Part shown: piece by piece, positions 35,384 to 47,723 of the stretch
How the letters are laid out: each line of letters opens with the position of its first letter
Position numbering within the stretch: position 1 is the stretch's first letter
Origin: Dasypus novemcinctus
Taxonomy: Eukaryota > Chordata > Mammalia > Cingulata > Dasypodidae
Direction of reading: 5' to 3'
DNA length: 64,000 nt
Assembly (NCBI RefSeq): GCF_030445035.2
Contig: NC_080678.1
Span: 117,061,947 to 117,125,946, forward strand
The notes under the pieces: model-generated
The model's database searches: none
What the model was told of the DNA's origin: nothing
The model's input: the letters and a program-made list of their open reading frames with translations, nothing else
Made by a program: the position numbers and the translations under genes

Positions 35384-37004
35384 GTAAGGCCATGGGCGCC
35401 CTTCGGTCTGTTGAGGGGGTGCAGTGCGGCTGCCCCGACCCAGCGCCTTCTCTGGGGGGTTCGGACCCACAAAGAGGGACGAGCGAGGTTGCTCCGTCCC
35501 CCTGGGATTCAGGGGGAAGCTTCTGGAAGCAGGTGGCAGGGGAGATGACCCCAGGAGATGGGCGGGGTTTGGGGGATGGGAGTGGATGCCAGAGGGCCTT
35601 TCTTCGCCTGAGAGAAGTGGCCCCAGCCATTTTCCTGTGGTGGGGAGGCCACATTTCTCAGAGATGACGCACAGGGCAGCTACGGCACAGAACTGGGCTG
35701 GGAACTCCAAGTCTGTGGCTTCAGCACAGCACACCCATGGGGTCTGGGACCCCACGGTGGCTCTGGGCCCCTCTCTGCCCACTGTCCTGGGAAGGGCAGT
35801 GGCCCTCCTGCCCCACGCATGTGGCTTTGCTTACTGCACATCTCACTGCCACTGGGCCGGGGTGGTGGGAGCAGGGACTAAAAAGAGTCCCAAGTGACCC
35901 GGAGAGGACAGAAGTGTACCAGAAGCATGCAATGGTACATAATAAATGCCCTAATGATAGCAACAATCACACTGGTTAGTACTGCGTGCAGGGCTGGGGG
36001 AGTGGGGGAGAGGGGCAGTGGAGGCAGAGCTGGCCAGCGACCGGGAGGGAACTCTGTATTCCCCACAGCTGGGAACTGGCTGGGATTGGCTTCAAAGGGA
36101 GCTGCAGGGTGTACGCATTTCTCGGTGTATGGCGGTAGAAACACTGCGCGACGTAGCAGACCCGTGGGCAGCTCCTAGCAGGGGCCAGCCGGCCATCACG
36201 TCATTTAAGAACACCGACAGACACAGCTGCCTGCTCCCGCCTCGGTGTGCTCTCCCAAGAGGGCTCAGCGTTCCCTTGACAAGCGGCCTTCCAGAACCAT
36301 CTGAGCCCATCAGCCCTCTGGGAGGCCACTGCAGGGCGGCTGCTGCCCCCAGACCCTGGCTTTGTGTCACCGGCTCACTGTGTGCATCCCCCCCTCCCCA
36401 TCCAAATGATGGAAAATGCATAGAAGGGAAGCCACCATCTCATCAGCAAAGATGCAGGAAACCTGTCTTATTTGTTTCAGTCTCTCGTGGGAGATACTGA
36501 GTGGATCTGACTTAATTTGCAGGCGGTCTTTATTCCCCTGTGTAGGCTGCTTGGAGTGAGGCCTGCTCTTTCTGCCCAAGGTGCACAGAGAGACAAATGA
36601 GGGGAGCTCTGCCATCCGCACCCCAGAGCCCACTGCCATCCTTCTCGCTTGGGGGCATGTGGGCTCAACAGAGTCCTCTTCTTCTCCTTGGTTAGAAAAG
36701 GAAATACAGCAAGATAATCCCTCCACCTGAAGACAGCACAACTGCCTTCCAGTATATTAGTCCTGCTTGCCGTGTCCTGTGCAATCCCATGTGAATATGC
36801 AAGTGTATTTAAATTGGGCTTATTTTATGTTCACATTTTTGCATATTCTTATATTCGCACATCATGAATATTTTTGAAAACTTATTTCAAATCAGCACAC
36901 AGTGTCCTCTAATTTTTCCCTTCAAGGCTCTATTATTTGACATACAAAATTATTTCCAGTCTGGGATAGACTTAGACAATACCGAGATTAACAGTTTTCT
37001 ATCT

Positions 37005-37960
37005 AAATCTTTAAAAAAAAATTTTTTTTTAAAAGAAGCTTTAGATTACATAAATGTTACATCAAAAATATAAGGAGGGAAGGAGACTTGGCCCAATGGG
37101 TAGGGCATCCGTCTACCACATGGGAGGTCCGCGGTTCAAACCCCGGGCCTCTTTGACCCATGTGCAGCTGACCCATGCACTGTGCTGACGTGCGCAAGGA
37201 GTGCAGTGCCACTCAGGGGTGCCCCCTGCGTAGGGGAGCCCCACGCACAAGGAGTGCACCCCATAAGGAGAGCTACCCAGTGCGAAAGAAAGTGCAGCCT
37301 GCCCAGGAATGGCCCTGCACACAAGCTGACACAGCAAGATGATGCAACAAAAAGAAACAGATTCCCATGCCGCTGACAACAACAGAAGTGGACAAAGAAG
37401 AGCATGCAATGAATAGACACAGAGAACAGACAATGGGGGGCTGGGGGGGGGAAGAGGAGAGAAATTAAAAAAAAAATACGGAATTTCCATATACTACAAC
37501 CCCTCCCCCTCCCACCCTTTCCTTCATTAGTGTGGTACCTTTGTTACAATTGATGACCACATATTGAAGCACTGCTACTAACCATGGTCTATCGCTTATA
37601 ATATGGTTTATGCTTTACATTTTGCACAATTTTATAGGTTTTGATGAAATGTATAATGGCCTGTAACTGCCATTGCAATATAATGCAGGACAATTCCAAT
37701 GTCCCCCAAATGCCCACATTACCCCTGTTCTTCCCTCTCCCTCCCCTCAGAACCTCAGGTGGCCACTGACTTCACATGAATGTTCTAAGGTCTTCCACTA
37801 CTAGAGTAATAGTAAGTCTATTTTAGTCCATAGCTGCATTCCCCCTGTTTGTTTGTTCCTCAGTCTTGAGGATTTGGGGTGGTGATGCCCACTCTGCTTC
37901 CATGAGGCTTGTCTGCCCTGCCTCTAGTGTCTGCATCTCTAGAGCCCTCAGAATCTGTGC
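37005..37960 (-). mobile_element. Old L1 3'UTR fragment interrupted by a SINE
   Basis: Poly-A/T junction then aagctttagattacataaat, continuing after the SINE with tttccatatactacaac and gacaattccaatgtccccca, collinear with the copy at 15.45 kb. The nested SINE dates this L1 as the older insertion. Confidence 0.7.
37073..37478 (+). mobile_element. DAS SINE nested in an L1 fragment
   Basis: Head with gcggttcaaaccccgggcct (B box), body, and tail gagagaaattaaaaaaa. Flanks AAAAATATAAGG and AAAAATACGG fit a diverged target-site duplication. Confidence 0.88.
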
Positions 37961-39689
37961 CGTTTGAGGCACTGTTCACTGTGGCTGTCAAAGAGATCCT
38001 GCTGAGACGTGCAAAAGTGTAACCTCTGGAGTGACCTCCGGACTCATTTTGAAACCTCTCAGCCATAAAAACTCATTTGTAGTTAATAGTTCCTCCTTTT
38101 GGTCAAGGTCTTTTTCCAAAAGCTTTGCTAGTTGGTGTTTGGTACCTAAATCTTTAGCCAGTGCTTGCCTGCTTCATTCCTTAGGCACCGAATCCCACGA
38201 GTGGACTTTCTGGGTCCAAGGCTACGGGCCTTTCTAAATTGTGTGGGGGCCTTGCAAAGGCACCTTGCACTGGCATCATTTCTGGATGGTCTCCTCTCCT
38301 CCCCCAGCTGCCAGTACTGTGAGGACGCTGGCTCCTCCCAGGACCCCGTTACTCCATGAACAGTCACTGGGTTATTCAAGTGTATCTCCTCACGGCTCTG
38401 TTTTCTCATTAAAGAGAAAAAGAAGCCGTTCTCGGATGGCATTTTCTTGAAACAGATGCCTGTTGTGGCCCTGGGTTCACTGACGATTGACTCTGCTAGT
38501 TCATTATTTCACACCAGAAGTAGATTTGGCAGAAGTCCAGTTTGGGTGACATAATCCCAACTCCAAGATTGTCAACGACATTAGCATATCAAAACCCCAG
38601 AATACTCTGTTGAAGGTTAACTCAGTGTTTTCCAGGCTTTTTCAACCGCAGAACCCTTTGTCTACAGAATCAGGGGTTGTGGAATGTTACAAACATTTTT
38701 TCCGTTGGTGAGTTTTGTTTTTACACTACTGGCATCACACTGGTTGGGGCCTGCTTCCCCCAGCCCTGTGCTATACTTAGCATCACAACTGTGCCTTCCC
38801 CGGGTGACCCTCCATGCTCTGTAAGCTCCTCTGTAAGGGTCACCTGGTAAGCCTTTTTAAGGCAGGAGAGGCTTGAGGAAATCACTCTCCCCTCAAGAGC
38901 CAGTCTCCCCCCCACTCCCAAAAGCCTCAGCTGTGGTCAACAACCCTGTGTTGAACAGCCTATGAACGGTGGTGCTGAGATTTTTCAGTCTAGTTTCTTA
39001 GGGGAGATTCTCCAGGTGGAATTATAGGGTCAAAGGGTAGGACTTCTTGTGACTCTTGATGACAATCTGGAAATAGTCCATTTTGTTCCCTATGGTTTCC
39101 AGTACAAGGTTCTATATAGGCTGGGAGCCAGGAGAGCCTGGTTCCAGTGCCAACTTGGCTGCCAGCTGTAGGGAGAAGTGGGCATGGTAGTGAGATGCCC
39201 TGAAGTACGGGGAGATGCAGCGTCTCTGAGAAGTACACCAGCAATAGCAGCACATGATGGACAAGAAGTGACGTCTCAGAAAATTCCTTAATCGAGAGGG
39301 TGTGCAGGCACAGACAATGCTATTTTGCTTTCTCAGATTGAGCATGTCCTTGGTGACATTACTTATGTTTGCCTATCTCTCCAAATGTTCTGGATATCCT
39401 GCGTTTCAGTAGTTAAAAGAGAAGACTCAGGCACAAAGGGACACACATTTCCAGTCCACCACTTAAAAGCTGTGTGACCTTTTGTGGGTACTTAACCCTT
39501 CTGTCCCTCATTTTCTCATCTGAAAAGAGATAGCTCCCCTATCTCTTAGGATTGTCATGAAGATTAAATACCACATACAAAATGCTTAGCAAGCTTAAGG
39601 ATTTTGGGACTCTGAATACTGAAAAATGTCATACTTCTTTATAATTAAAAAATAAATTAATACTAAACCATTAAAAAGTGTAATGACTT

Positions 39690-40700
39690 CAACAAATGGT
39701 ATAGAGAAAACTGAATATCTACATGCAAGAGAATGAAGCAGAGCCCTTACCTTACACCAAATAGGAAAGTTAACTCAGAGGGGATCAAAGACCTAATTTT
39801 AAGAGCTAAAACTATAAAACTCTCAGAAGAAAACATAGTAGCAAATCTTCAAGACCTTGGATTAGGCAGTGGTTTCTTAAATACATTACTGAAAACATGA
39901 GCAACAAAAGGAAAAAAGCGAAATTGGATTCTGTTAAAATTTAAAACTTTCGTACATCAAAAGACAAGATCAAGAGAATGAAAAGCCTACCCACAGAATG
40001 GGACAAAATATTTATGAATCATGTGACTAATAAAGATTTAATATCCAGAATATATAAAGAACTCTTATAACTCAACAACAACAAAAAAAAACAGCCCAAT
40101 AAAAAATGGGCAAAGGAATAGGCATTTCTCCAAAGAAGATATACACATGATTAATAAGCACATAAAAAGATGCTCACCGTCATTAGTTATGAGGGAAATG
40201 CAGATCAAAACCACAATGAGATACTGCTGCACCTCTACAAGAATGACTAATCAGAGAGATGGGCAGTAGTAAGGGTTGATGAGGATATGGAGGAACTGGA
40301 TCTCTTGTGCATTGCTGGTGGTCATACGAAATGCTGTGGAAAACAATTTAGCAGTTTGGTGGTTCTTTTAAAGATTACACCTAGAATTACTATATGAACT
40401 GACAATTCCTCTCTTAAATATAGACCCTAAAGAATTGAAAGCAAGGACTCAAATAGACATGTGAGCACCAATATTCATAGCAGCATTATTCACAATAGCC
40501 AAAAAGTAGAAGCAACCCAAGTGTCCTTCAGCAGATGAATGGGTAAAAAAATTTGTACACACAATGGAATATTATTCAGCCATAAAAATGAATGCAATTC
40601 TGATATATGCTGCAACATGGATGAAACTTGAAGACATTATGTTGGGTGAAATGTCAGACAGAAAAGGACAATATTGTATGACTCCATTTATATGAAATAA
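39690..40700 (+). mobile_element. Old L1 3' end (ORF2 remnant and 3'UTR)
   Basis: Characteristic ancient L1 wording: aaaatgggcaaaggaatagg, gcagatcaaaaccacaatga, then atggaatattattcagccat. Coding frames are destroyed. It ends at tatgaaataaccc, where the LTR begins. Confidence 0.85.
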
Positions 40701-40704
40701 CCCT

Positions 40705-41290
40705 TGCAGGGGGCCGTCCTCAGTCACCTGTTGGCCGAGAAATTACAGACCGAGCTGCAAGGCAACAAAAGAGTTTATTGGGGGTCTTAGAATTGCAATT
40801 CAGGGAGCACAGATTCAGGGAGCACCCCAAGCTGTGTCCCACCTTGGGGTTTTCAAGAAAGGAGTTTTCAAGAAAAAGAAGATTATGTAAGCTGTTTGTA
40901 AAGAATTAGGATCGGTGGATGTTTGGGGGCTTTCTGAATGTCCTTTAAGGTCCACAGTTACTGATTTCTTCACCGTGCAGTTGGTTCCCGGTGTCCAGTT
41001 GTTCTCAGAAACATCACTGCTCATAGTTTTGCAGACCTTGGCGGTTTATGATATCTGATCAGACTCCATTTTAAGTCTCTTAGCCATAAGAACCCCATTT
41101 TGCCTTCCAGGTGGATATGAAGATGGGGGAGCCCCCACTAGAGCCTCGGCTACCATTCAAACAAAAGCCATTTGCATCAGGTTTATACTCTTATCTCTTT
41201 TAAGAATTCGGTTGGTCTGATGCAGTCCCCAGCACCGAACGACCCTGGAGACCCTGACAAAATAGAGTCTTCTAACTTGGTAAATTGAGG
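40705..41290 (-). mobile_element. Solo LTR-like element, ERV1 type
   Basis: On the - strand the end of the element has AATAAA (40775-40780 on the + complement, tttatt) followed by a U5-like stretch and a terminal CA at 40705-40706. The far end is not resolved, and no target-site duplication was confirmed. No retroviral coding sequence is present. Confidence 0.55.
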
Positions 41291-41893
41291 ACAGATCTTG
41301 GGGCAAAGGGGACTGGTCACTTTCTCTGCAGAGTGCTTATGGCTCATCTTGCTCTAACAGCCATGCTCATGATCTGGGACATCACTTTCTAGGCCTGTGC
41401 CTCAGTTTCTCCATCTGTAATGTGTTTGTGTGTGGGGGGGGGAAGCAGAAAATACTGCTGTGGACTTAAGTTGACACAAGTGGGAAAAAGGACTCCATTA
41501 CCTTGCCATGGCTGAGAAGAGTCTGAATTCTAAAACCTTGCTCAGAATACTGTTTTTCTATTGTACCATTTCCATAATAACCATTTGCCTGGTGCCCTTA
41601 GTAGACACTCTTGAAAAAAGAGTCTCCTTGGGTTAAAAATGTAGGAAATAGGAAAATGCACTTGGAGATTCACCCTGCACATTCCCTGTCAGATGCATGG
41701 AGAGATTCTGTAGCAAGAAAATTTGTTTAGCTCAGAGTTTCCTAAACCTATCTGGCAAACCTACTCTTGTTTTGTTTTTCTTGCTGTTTTCTCCCAGAAC
41801 ACCTAAGCACGTGTTTTCTTGGAGTAGTTTGAAACCCATCGTTTTAAACCTGTGTGCCTGCCTCTGCCAAATCTTGGCCTTGTCTTGCTGCAG

Positions 41894-42050
41894 TTCGCTC
41901 AGCAGCACCAGACTACGGCATGCTGGTCCATCAAGTTTTCCCAGAGAAGATGCGGCCGGGACGGGAGATGGCCTTGGGGATCTGTGCCAAGCGGATCATC
42001 GTCTACCAAGTGAGAAATGCCAGCAGAATCGCAACCTTGCAGTTTCAGTG
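41894..42050 (+). pseudogene. FRMPD2: FRMPD2 FERM F3-lobe exon with one-base deletion at its start
   Basis: Acceptor tgtcttgctgcag and donor CAGTG|GTGAGA. It reads [18 protein letters not shown], then [18 protein letters not shown] and ATLQFQW, the phosphotyrosine-binding-like F3 lobe of the FERM domain. This frame begins 14 bases into the exon, but the previous exon ends in phase 0, so one base is missing near 41904-41908 (cagcagcaccag). Apart from this the reading frame is open and conserved. Confidence 0.88.
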
Positions 42051-43512
42051 GTGAGATTGGGATGGCTTCCACCCACGTGAGGGCGGCTCGGGTGATAAGG
42101 ACGCAAGCTTCTCGCTTGCCTTTGAGCCCTTGCCCCTTCAAGGCAGAATGGGAACGTGAGCTTTCCCTGACCAGACGCACGGCGTGCAGATAGCCTGTCC
42201 CTGAACCGACATTCTGATGCCCGGTGGGAGGTTCAGAAGTCCAGCAGGGGGGTTGGAGAGGTTCCCAGGAGGCTGTTTCTTCTCTAATTCTCCCACCCTC
42301 CCACCCACACCCACCTAAGGGGATACTCTTTCCCTCTGGGTAAAGTTTTCTCAATCTGGGGAATACATCAGTGTTCAGAGCATGGGAGAATGAGGGAGAT
42401 GGGAGAGGAGAGGGTGCTTTTATGAGGTTCTCCAGAGAAGCAGAATTGAGCAGATATATATAAAGGGATGTATTATAGGCATTGGCTCAGCTCTGTAGGG
42501 TGGCCGCACACAGGAAACTCTGACCAAGGTGAAGTTGAACTCCCCAGGGGAAGCTGGCTGACTGAAGTAGAGGCTGACGTTCCTCTTTCTGATTTCTGAA
42601 ATCCTCATCCCTAGCTTTTAAGACCTCCAACTGGCTGGATGAAGAGAGTCCCCACATTGCTGAAGGCAATCTCCTTTGTTGATGGTAGATGCAGTCCCTT
42701 GTAGATGCAATCAACTCATTATAGATGCAAATTCATCTGATAAATGCCCTCACAGTACCCATCAGGCCAGTGCGTGCTTGACACAACAACTAGACACCAT
42801 CCCCTAGCCAAGCTGACCCATGGAAATAATGGTCACACTTGTCTACATGGAGTGGAGTCTCGTGGTTTTGAAACATTTTCCTTTTAAATTTTCCTTTCCC
42901 ATACCCAGGAAGGGAATAGTAAGTAGTTTCAGAATAAATGTTTTTTTGCCTTTAGGAAAAAAATGTTTATATCTAAAATACATAATAATTTAATATAATT
43001 TCATTAAGTCAGAACATTCAAGTGGCCTTTATATTATCAGGGAACTTATTTTTTCTTATACTTTAACCATCTTGAAATATAAACGATATTTATATTTTGT
43101 TATTTTTTTTGGAGTTTTATTTATTGGAATTATTTTAATTCAATTAAAAGAATATTTGAAGAATTTTAATTACTGAATTGATTCAATACTATTTCATTGT
43201 TCTGTTTTATTGACAGCATATTTAATTGTTCAAAATTTCCAATCTCATTTATTTTAATATATTCTTAGAAATGCAATAACCTAAGAAAGTAATTTTGAAA
43301 AACTGGTATTTTGCAAAGTCATAAAGTTCTACAGTTCCCTTATGTAAGTATTTTATATTTAAATTGTTTTCCCCACTATCAGGGACAGTTTCTTAATTAT
43401 AGCTGGGCAGTCATCAGATTCACAAAACAAAGATGGCTTAAAACTACCTTGTCACCAGGTAGGATTTCTGTGCCCTGAAGGCCATTTTCTTCCTTGGCAT
43501 GATCTTCTTCTT

Positions 43513-43725
43513 TTTCTTATTTTCGAGGTACCAGGGGCTGGGGATTGAATCTGAGACCTCGTATGGGGGAAGCTGGTGCTCAACCACCGAGCCACATCAG
43601 CTCCCCTGAGTTGGTATTTTCATCTGTTTGCTTGTTTGTTTTTAGGAGGCACCAGGAACAGAACCCAGGACCTCCTGTGTGGGAAGCAGGTGCTCAACGG
43701 CTTGAGCCATATCTGCTCCCCTTAT
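43513..43725 (-). mobile_element. tRNA-derived SINE fragments, two tandem heads
   Basis: On the - strand two related heads of the type gggagcagatatggctcaa and ggggagctgatgtggctcgg, each followed by a B-box-like gggttctgttcc or gattcaatcccc. It differs from the 400-bp DAS body and probably belongs to a shorter subfamily. Confidence 0.7.
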
Positions 43726-44259
43726 TTTTATGGGAACATCATCATATGAATTAATGACTCTGCCCCTTGCCGCAAACACACATCTTACATGGAATGTGAC
43801 ATGAATTCCAGAAGCTTCTATAAACAGAGAACGGGGAATGCTGAGAAAGCTGATAATGAGCTCAGGAAGCCGGTATTCAGTTTAATAGTTTATAACAAAA
43901 GCCAGAATGTTTCCAATAATTACAGAGGCTGGTCTGAGCAGCCTGCAGCCAAATTCCAAAGGGAATAGAGGAAGCTGCCAGGTTCAAAGAATTCAACCCG
44001 GAGCCACACTAGCAGCAGGTCAGATGACAAGGTTATTCAATCAAAACCATTTTCAACATAGAATTTTAGCCCCTGGTGGTCATTGTTCTTAGTCATTAGG
44101 AGGAATTAAAACCTCTGAAGTGAAAAGCAGAAGGTGGGGGCAGGTACAGGCTTTGTGGTCCCTTTTTAAGAAAAAATATACAAAGTTACAAACATAAAAC
44201 ATGGTGCGCAAGTGAATATTTACTTAGAATGAGAAAATAAAATCACAACAACATACAAC

Positions 44260-44759
44260 TGTAAGGGTAAGGCCACATTGGGAAAATAGGAATAGGACTA
44301 CATTAGGAAATAGGAATTGCAAGTGCCTTCAGATAAATAAATCACTTAGGACTGCTCATAAAAAAGAGTGTAAACAACTTAGGGCTGCACCTAAAAAGAG
44401 TGTAAATAACTTAGAGCGGCCTCCAAGGAGAGTGTCAATAAATAACTTAAGGCAGCCTCCAAGGAGAGTGTCAATAAATAACATGGGGCTGCTCACAAGA
44501 AGGGGCTTTTCTTAAAGGAAAAAAAATAGATACGCTACCTTCAGCTAACCGCAGTGTTCCGCTTCTGTGCCTGCTTGCTCGCTCACTTACTAGTAAACCC
44601 CCTCCCCCTCCTAAAAGGCTATGAAAACACCTCTTCCCTGAAACTTGGGGCTGCTCTCTCCTTTGCGGAGGACGAGGCAGTCGCCGTACAGCTAATAAAG
44701 CTCTCAATTGGAACTTTTATTCAAAGTCTGAGTCTGGTCAATATCGCTGGTCTATAACA
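44260..44759 (+). mobile_element. Solo LTR, ERV1-like, 500 bp, with 4-bp target-site duplication
   Basis: Begins TGTAAGGG and ends CTATAACA, flanked by CAAC at 44256-44259 and 44760-44763. It has a 4-bp duplication as gammaretrovirus-like elements make. The U3 part has about five tandem units of 30-36 bases (44330-44499), then a promoter-like stretch (ggctatgaaaac), AATAAA at 44694-44699 and a short U5. No internal viral sequence. Confidence 0.85.
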
Positions 44760-46401
44760 CAACTTCTTAAAAGCAAATATCATAAAAGCCAGAAAATAAT
44801 ATCTTAATTACTCCCCAAAACCCGGGAATAATTTTTTTCTTTCCAATTTTTGATGACATTCTCTTTGATTACCTGTCATAGGATAACATTTTTTAAACAA
44901 TATTTTCACTAGGGATAATAAAAATAACATAGTGATTCTTCTAGCTTGGCTTGTTGGAATCCCTTTTTATTATTGATAGTTAGGATGGATAAAACATGCA
45001 CATTCGTACAGAGATGGATTTGCAGCAGGGCTCTGTGCTACAAACAGGAAACTCTAATAAACTCAATTTCAGTGAATCCCATCCAAAGAAGAAAAGTCTT
45101 GTGTGGGGTGTTGAAAATATATGGGATATATTCCTGACAGGACAGAAGTTCCATTTTGATGGGGTTCTGTTTTTGAGAACAGAATTAAGAGTATTCATTT
45201 GCAGTGACTGAAAAAGTTCTGCAGTCCAGCTTCCGGTTCTGCACATGTTGAGGCTTGTTCTCCTCCATCCCTCACACCCTTTCTGTGCTGGTCACTGTAG
45301 GACAAGGCCAATTTCATGTGGCCTCTGGCCTCCACCTTCGTGTCATGACATCAGGGGAGTGGGTCCAAAAAGTGCCAGGTGTATTTCTGAGATGGTTAGC
45401 AAGAAATTAACTGTTGCTGAAGTGGCCACATGCCATACAAAGTGCTGGAATCCAAAGTAAAAGTATCCCCACCTCAACTTACATGCCATTTTCCTCACAG
45501 AGAAGCTCTTCTGTGTCAAAGTTTGGCTGCAGATATGAATTTCCCATCAAAAGATGTTATCCACATGGTGAAAAATAGAAATAAAATTGAAGCACCGCAG
45601 CCAAGTCTGTTTTCGGCTTCACGTCAAAAAATATCAGAATATCATTCTGTGCAGTTTCTTACCTTTGAGCATTTACTGTCCGAAAGGAGAGTTTTGTCAA
45701 GAGTTTCTGAACATAAAGAAACATGATTTGTGTGTGTCTGAATAATTCAGATTTCTTAAAGAAGAGTTATTAGCTTCAAAAAACAGTTTACTTATCAGAC
45801 ATTTTTGACATCTGAATGACCTTAATATAAACTTTTCAAGGCACTATGAATGAATATTAATGCTTATTGACAAAATTTATGGATTTCCAGAAAATCTTCA
45901 GCTTTGGAAAAATGTGGCTACAATGATTGACTAGTGGGGTTTAGGCACTTATAATTTGAATACTAAGAGTTACTCTGGTCAATTGAGTAGCATTTATGAA
46001 TGCTTGAGAAAATATGTCATTATTTAAAAATAAAAATAAAATAAGATTTAATAAATAAAGGAAAGGAAGTTGGAAGAATGATCAACTTATCTAAAATGTG
46101 GTTAGTGGAAAATAAAAGTTTTTCAGAGGAAAGGGAACTAATAGTCATCTACATCCATTTGTTTACCATCTAACTTATGTAAGCAGAGTTTCAGTGTTTT
46201 TTTTGTTTTTTTTTTTAAATGGTGGCTGTGAAGATCAGCTTTAAAAAGGTGGACCAAGAGTGGCAGGGGATCATTTTAAGCCCCAAATCTGTCTTTATAA
46301 AGACAGCTTCATTGGAGGAAGCTTGAGATTCTTACTGAACTACCTGAAGAGATTTTATTTGGAAGTTACATACGAATTTGTACCTAATAGCTCTACTTGT
46401 C

Positions 46402-46800
46402 TTAGTCGGCCTTAGCTGCTATGACAAATAGCACACCATGGGTTGGCTGACACAGGTACTGATCATCTCATGGTTTTGAGGCAGGAAGGCCACCAGGCGA
46501 GGCCATGCCTTCTCCTGCAGTCTGTGGCTCTCTGGTGCTGGCGGTCCTCCGTCACATGGCAACATCCCTGGTTTCTTCCTGTGGCTTCCTCAGACTTCTG
46601 GCTTTCACATGGCTGCATCCAAATTTCCTTCTTTCTAAGACTGCCAGTCATGTGGATTAAGACCCACCCTGGTTCAATTTGTCTTTACCCTAACCAGGAA
46701 CAACATCTTCAAAAGGTGCTATTGACAAATGGGCTCGTGCCACATGGACATGGTTCAAGATGTGAATGTCTTTGGTGGAGGATGTGAGTCAATCGCCACC
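46402..46800 (-). mobile_element. MaLR-like LTR remnant
   Basis: Starts cggccttagctgctatgaca and contains atctcatggttttgaggcag, resembling MLT1-type LTRs. Diverged; borders approximate. Confidence 0.45.
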
Positions 46801-47532
46801 ATGAATACCTGGCATTTCATTTTTCTTATTAGAATGGTATATCACAAACAATAATGGATTTTTCCCTCTGAGCCTCCATATCGATAACCCTCAGTCCTCT
46901 GCAGCTCATCCCACTGAGCTATACAAAGAGTCTCACTTGGTGTGTGGGCTTTGAAGGAAATGTGAGAAGCGTTTCCCAGCGATGTGACCTCAGTCCCAGC
47001 TGCCCTGTGTCCTGTGGGCCTTGGTCTGTTCCTGGTCTGTAGACAAGGCTAGTCATAGAAGCGTCCTCTTTCTTTGAGGCCAGAGCACTGCATTCCCATG
47101 AAGCCTGTAGAGTAGAGCCAGGCACATAATAGCAAGACGTGGTAGAATATGTCAACCACTGTTAGCTGAGGTCTTGCCTTCAACGTCTTGGGATTTGTGT
47201 AATGAAAACAACAGGTATATTTAACCGCTTTTTGGAACTATACCTTCTAGGCTGTGCTCACACCTTACAAGGGGGAATAGAGGGCCAAACGTGTACCTGG
47301 CTCATTTTATACCTTTTCTCCTAATACTCCACTCAGTACATTGCTCGATAAACAAATATTTGATTGATGAATGATGGGCAAAGTGCCAAGAAGGGTTTCC
47401 TTTAATTTAAGAAAAAATGCTGGGCATAGGCAGATGCCAGCTGCTGCCAACCTCTTGGTCCCCTACATTGCTGTTGAGCTGAGGGGTCTAGTACTTTGTC
47501 TCACACTGTACAGTCATGATCCTGGGGCTCAG

Positions 47533-47723
47533 GGATGGCCAATGCATGGAAATCTTTGTGTCACCCAGCGAAAAAAGTTGTCCATCATGAGTAGTGTCAC
47601 TGGGAAGAAGCACATGATGTCACCGCTACGGCTGGAACCTGTAAACACTTCCTGGACCTCCGCTCTACCCAGCAGGGGTTTACCATGCAGATGGGCTCCC
47701 GACAGCCTCCCCGCCTGTAGCCC
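47533..47723 (+). pseudogene. FRMPD2: FRMPD2 FERM exon with frameshift and stop
   Basis: SIMSSVTGKKH is in one frame and, after one lost base at about 47611-47616, FLDLRSTQQGF and MQMGSRQPP are in another, followed by TAG at 47718-47720. This is the C-terminal end of the FERM F3 lobe. The donor GTGAGT at 47724 is strong; the acceptor is doubtful (ctcag ending at 47532 is the only nearby AG, and the family's expected first residues are not recognisable). The most eroded exon after the SINE-split one. Confidence 0.78.

Larger units (their letters stand above)
35384..41893. other. FRMPD2: Intron with old L1 pieces, SINE and a reverse LTR
   Basis: Contains an L1 3'UTR fragment (about 37005-37960) interrupted by a DAS SINE, MIR-like text at about 39430-39590, an old L1 3' end at 39690-40700, an LTR at 40705 to about 41290, and MIR-like text near 41390-41425. 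No exon was recognised between. Confidence 0.5.
42051..47532. other. FRMPD2: Intron with SINE dimer, solo LTR and old LTR remnants
   Basis: Contains an old LTR-like segment at about 42420-42800 (ggttctccagagaagcagaa), a small reverse SINE dimer at 43513-43725, an AT-rich region around 42900-43400, a solo LTR at 44260-44759, and a MaLR-like remnant at about 46402-46800. No exon was recognised. Confidence 0.5.

Noticed and set aside
40701-41676. CCCT duplication bracketing a 968-bp LTR
   Set aside because: The 4-bp match is easily chance, and MIR-like sequence lies inside the interval, so the right end was left open.
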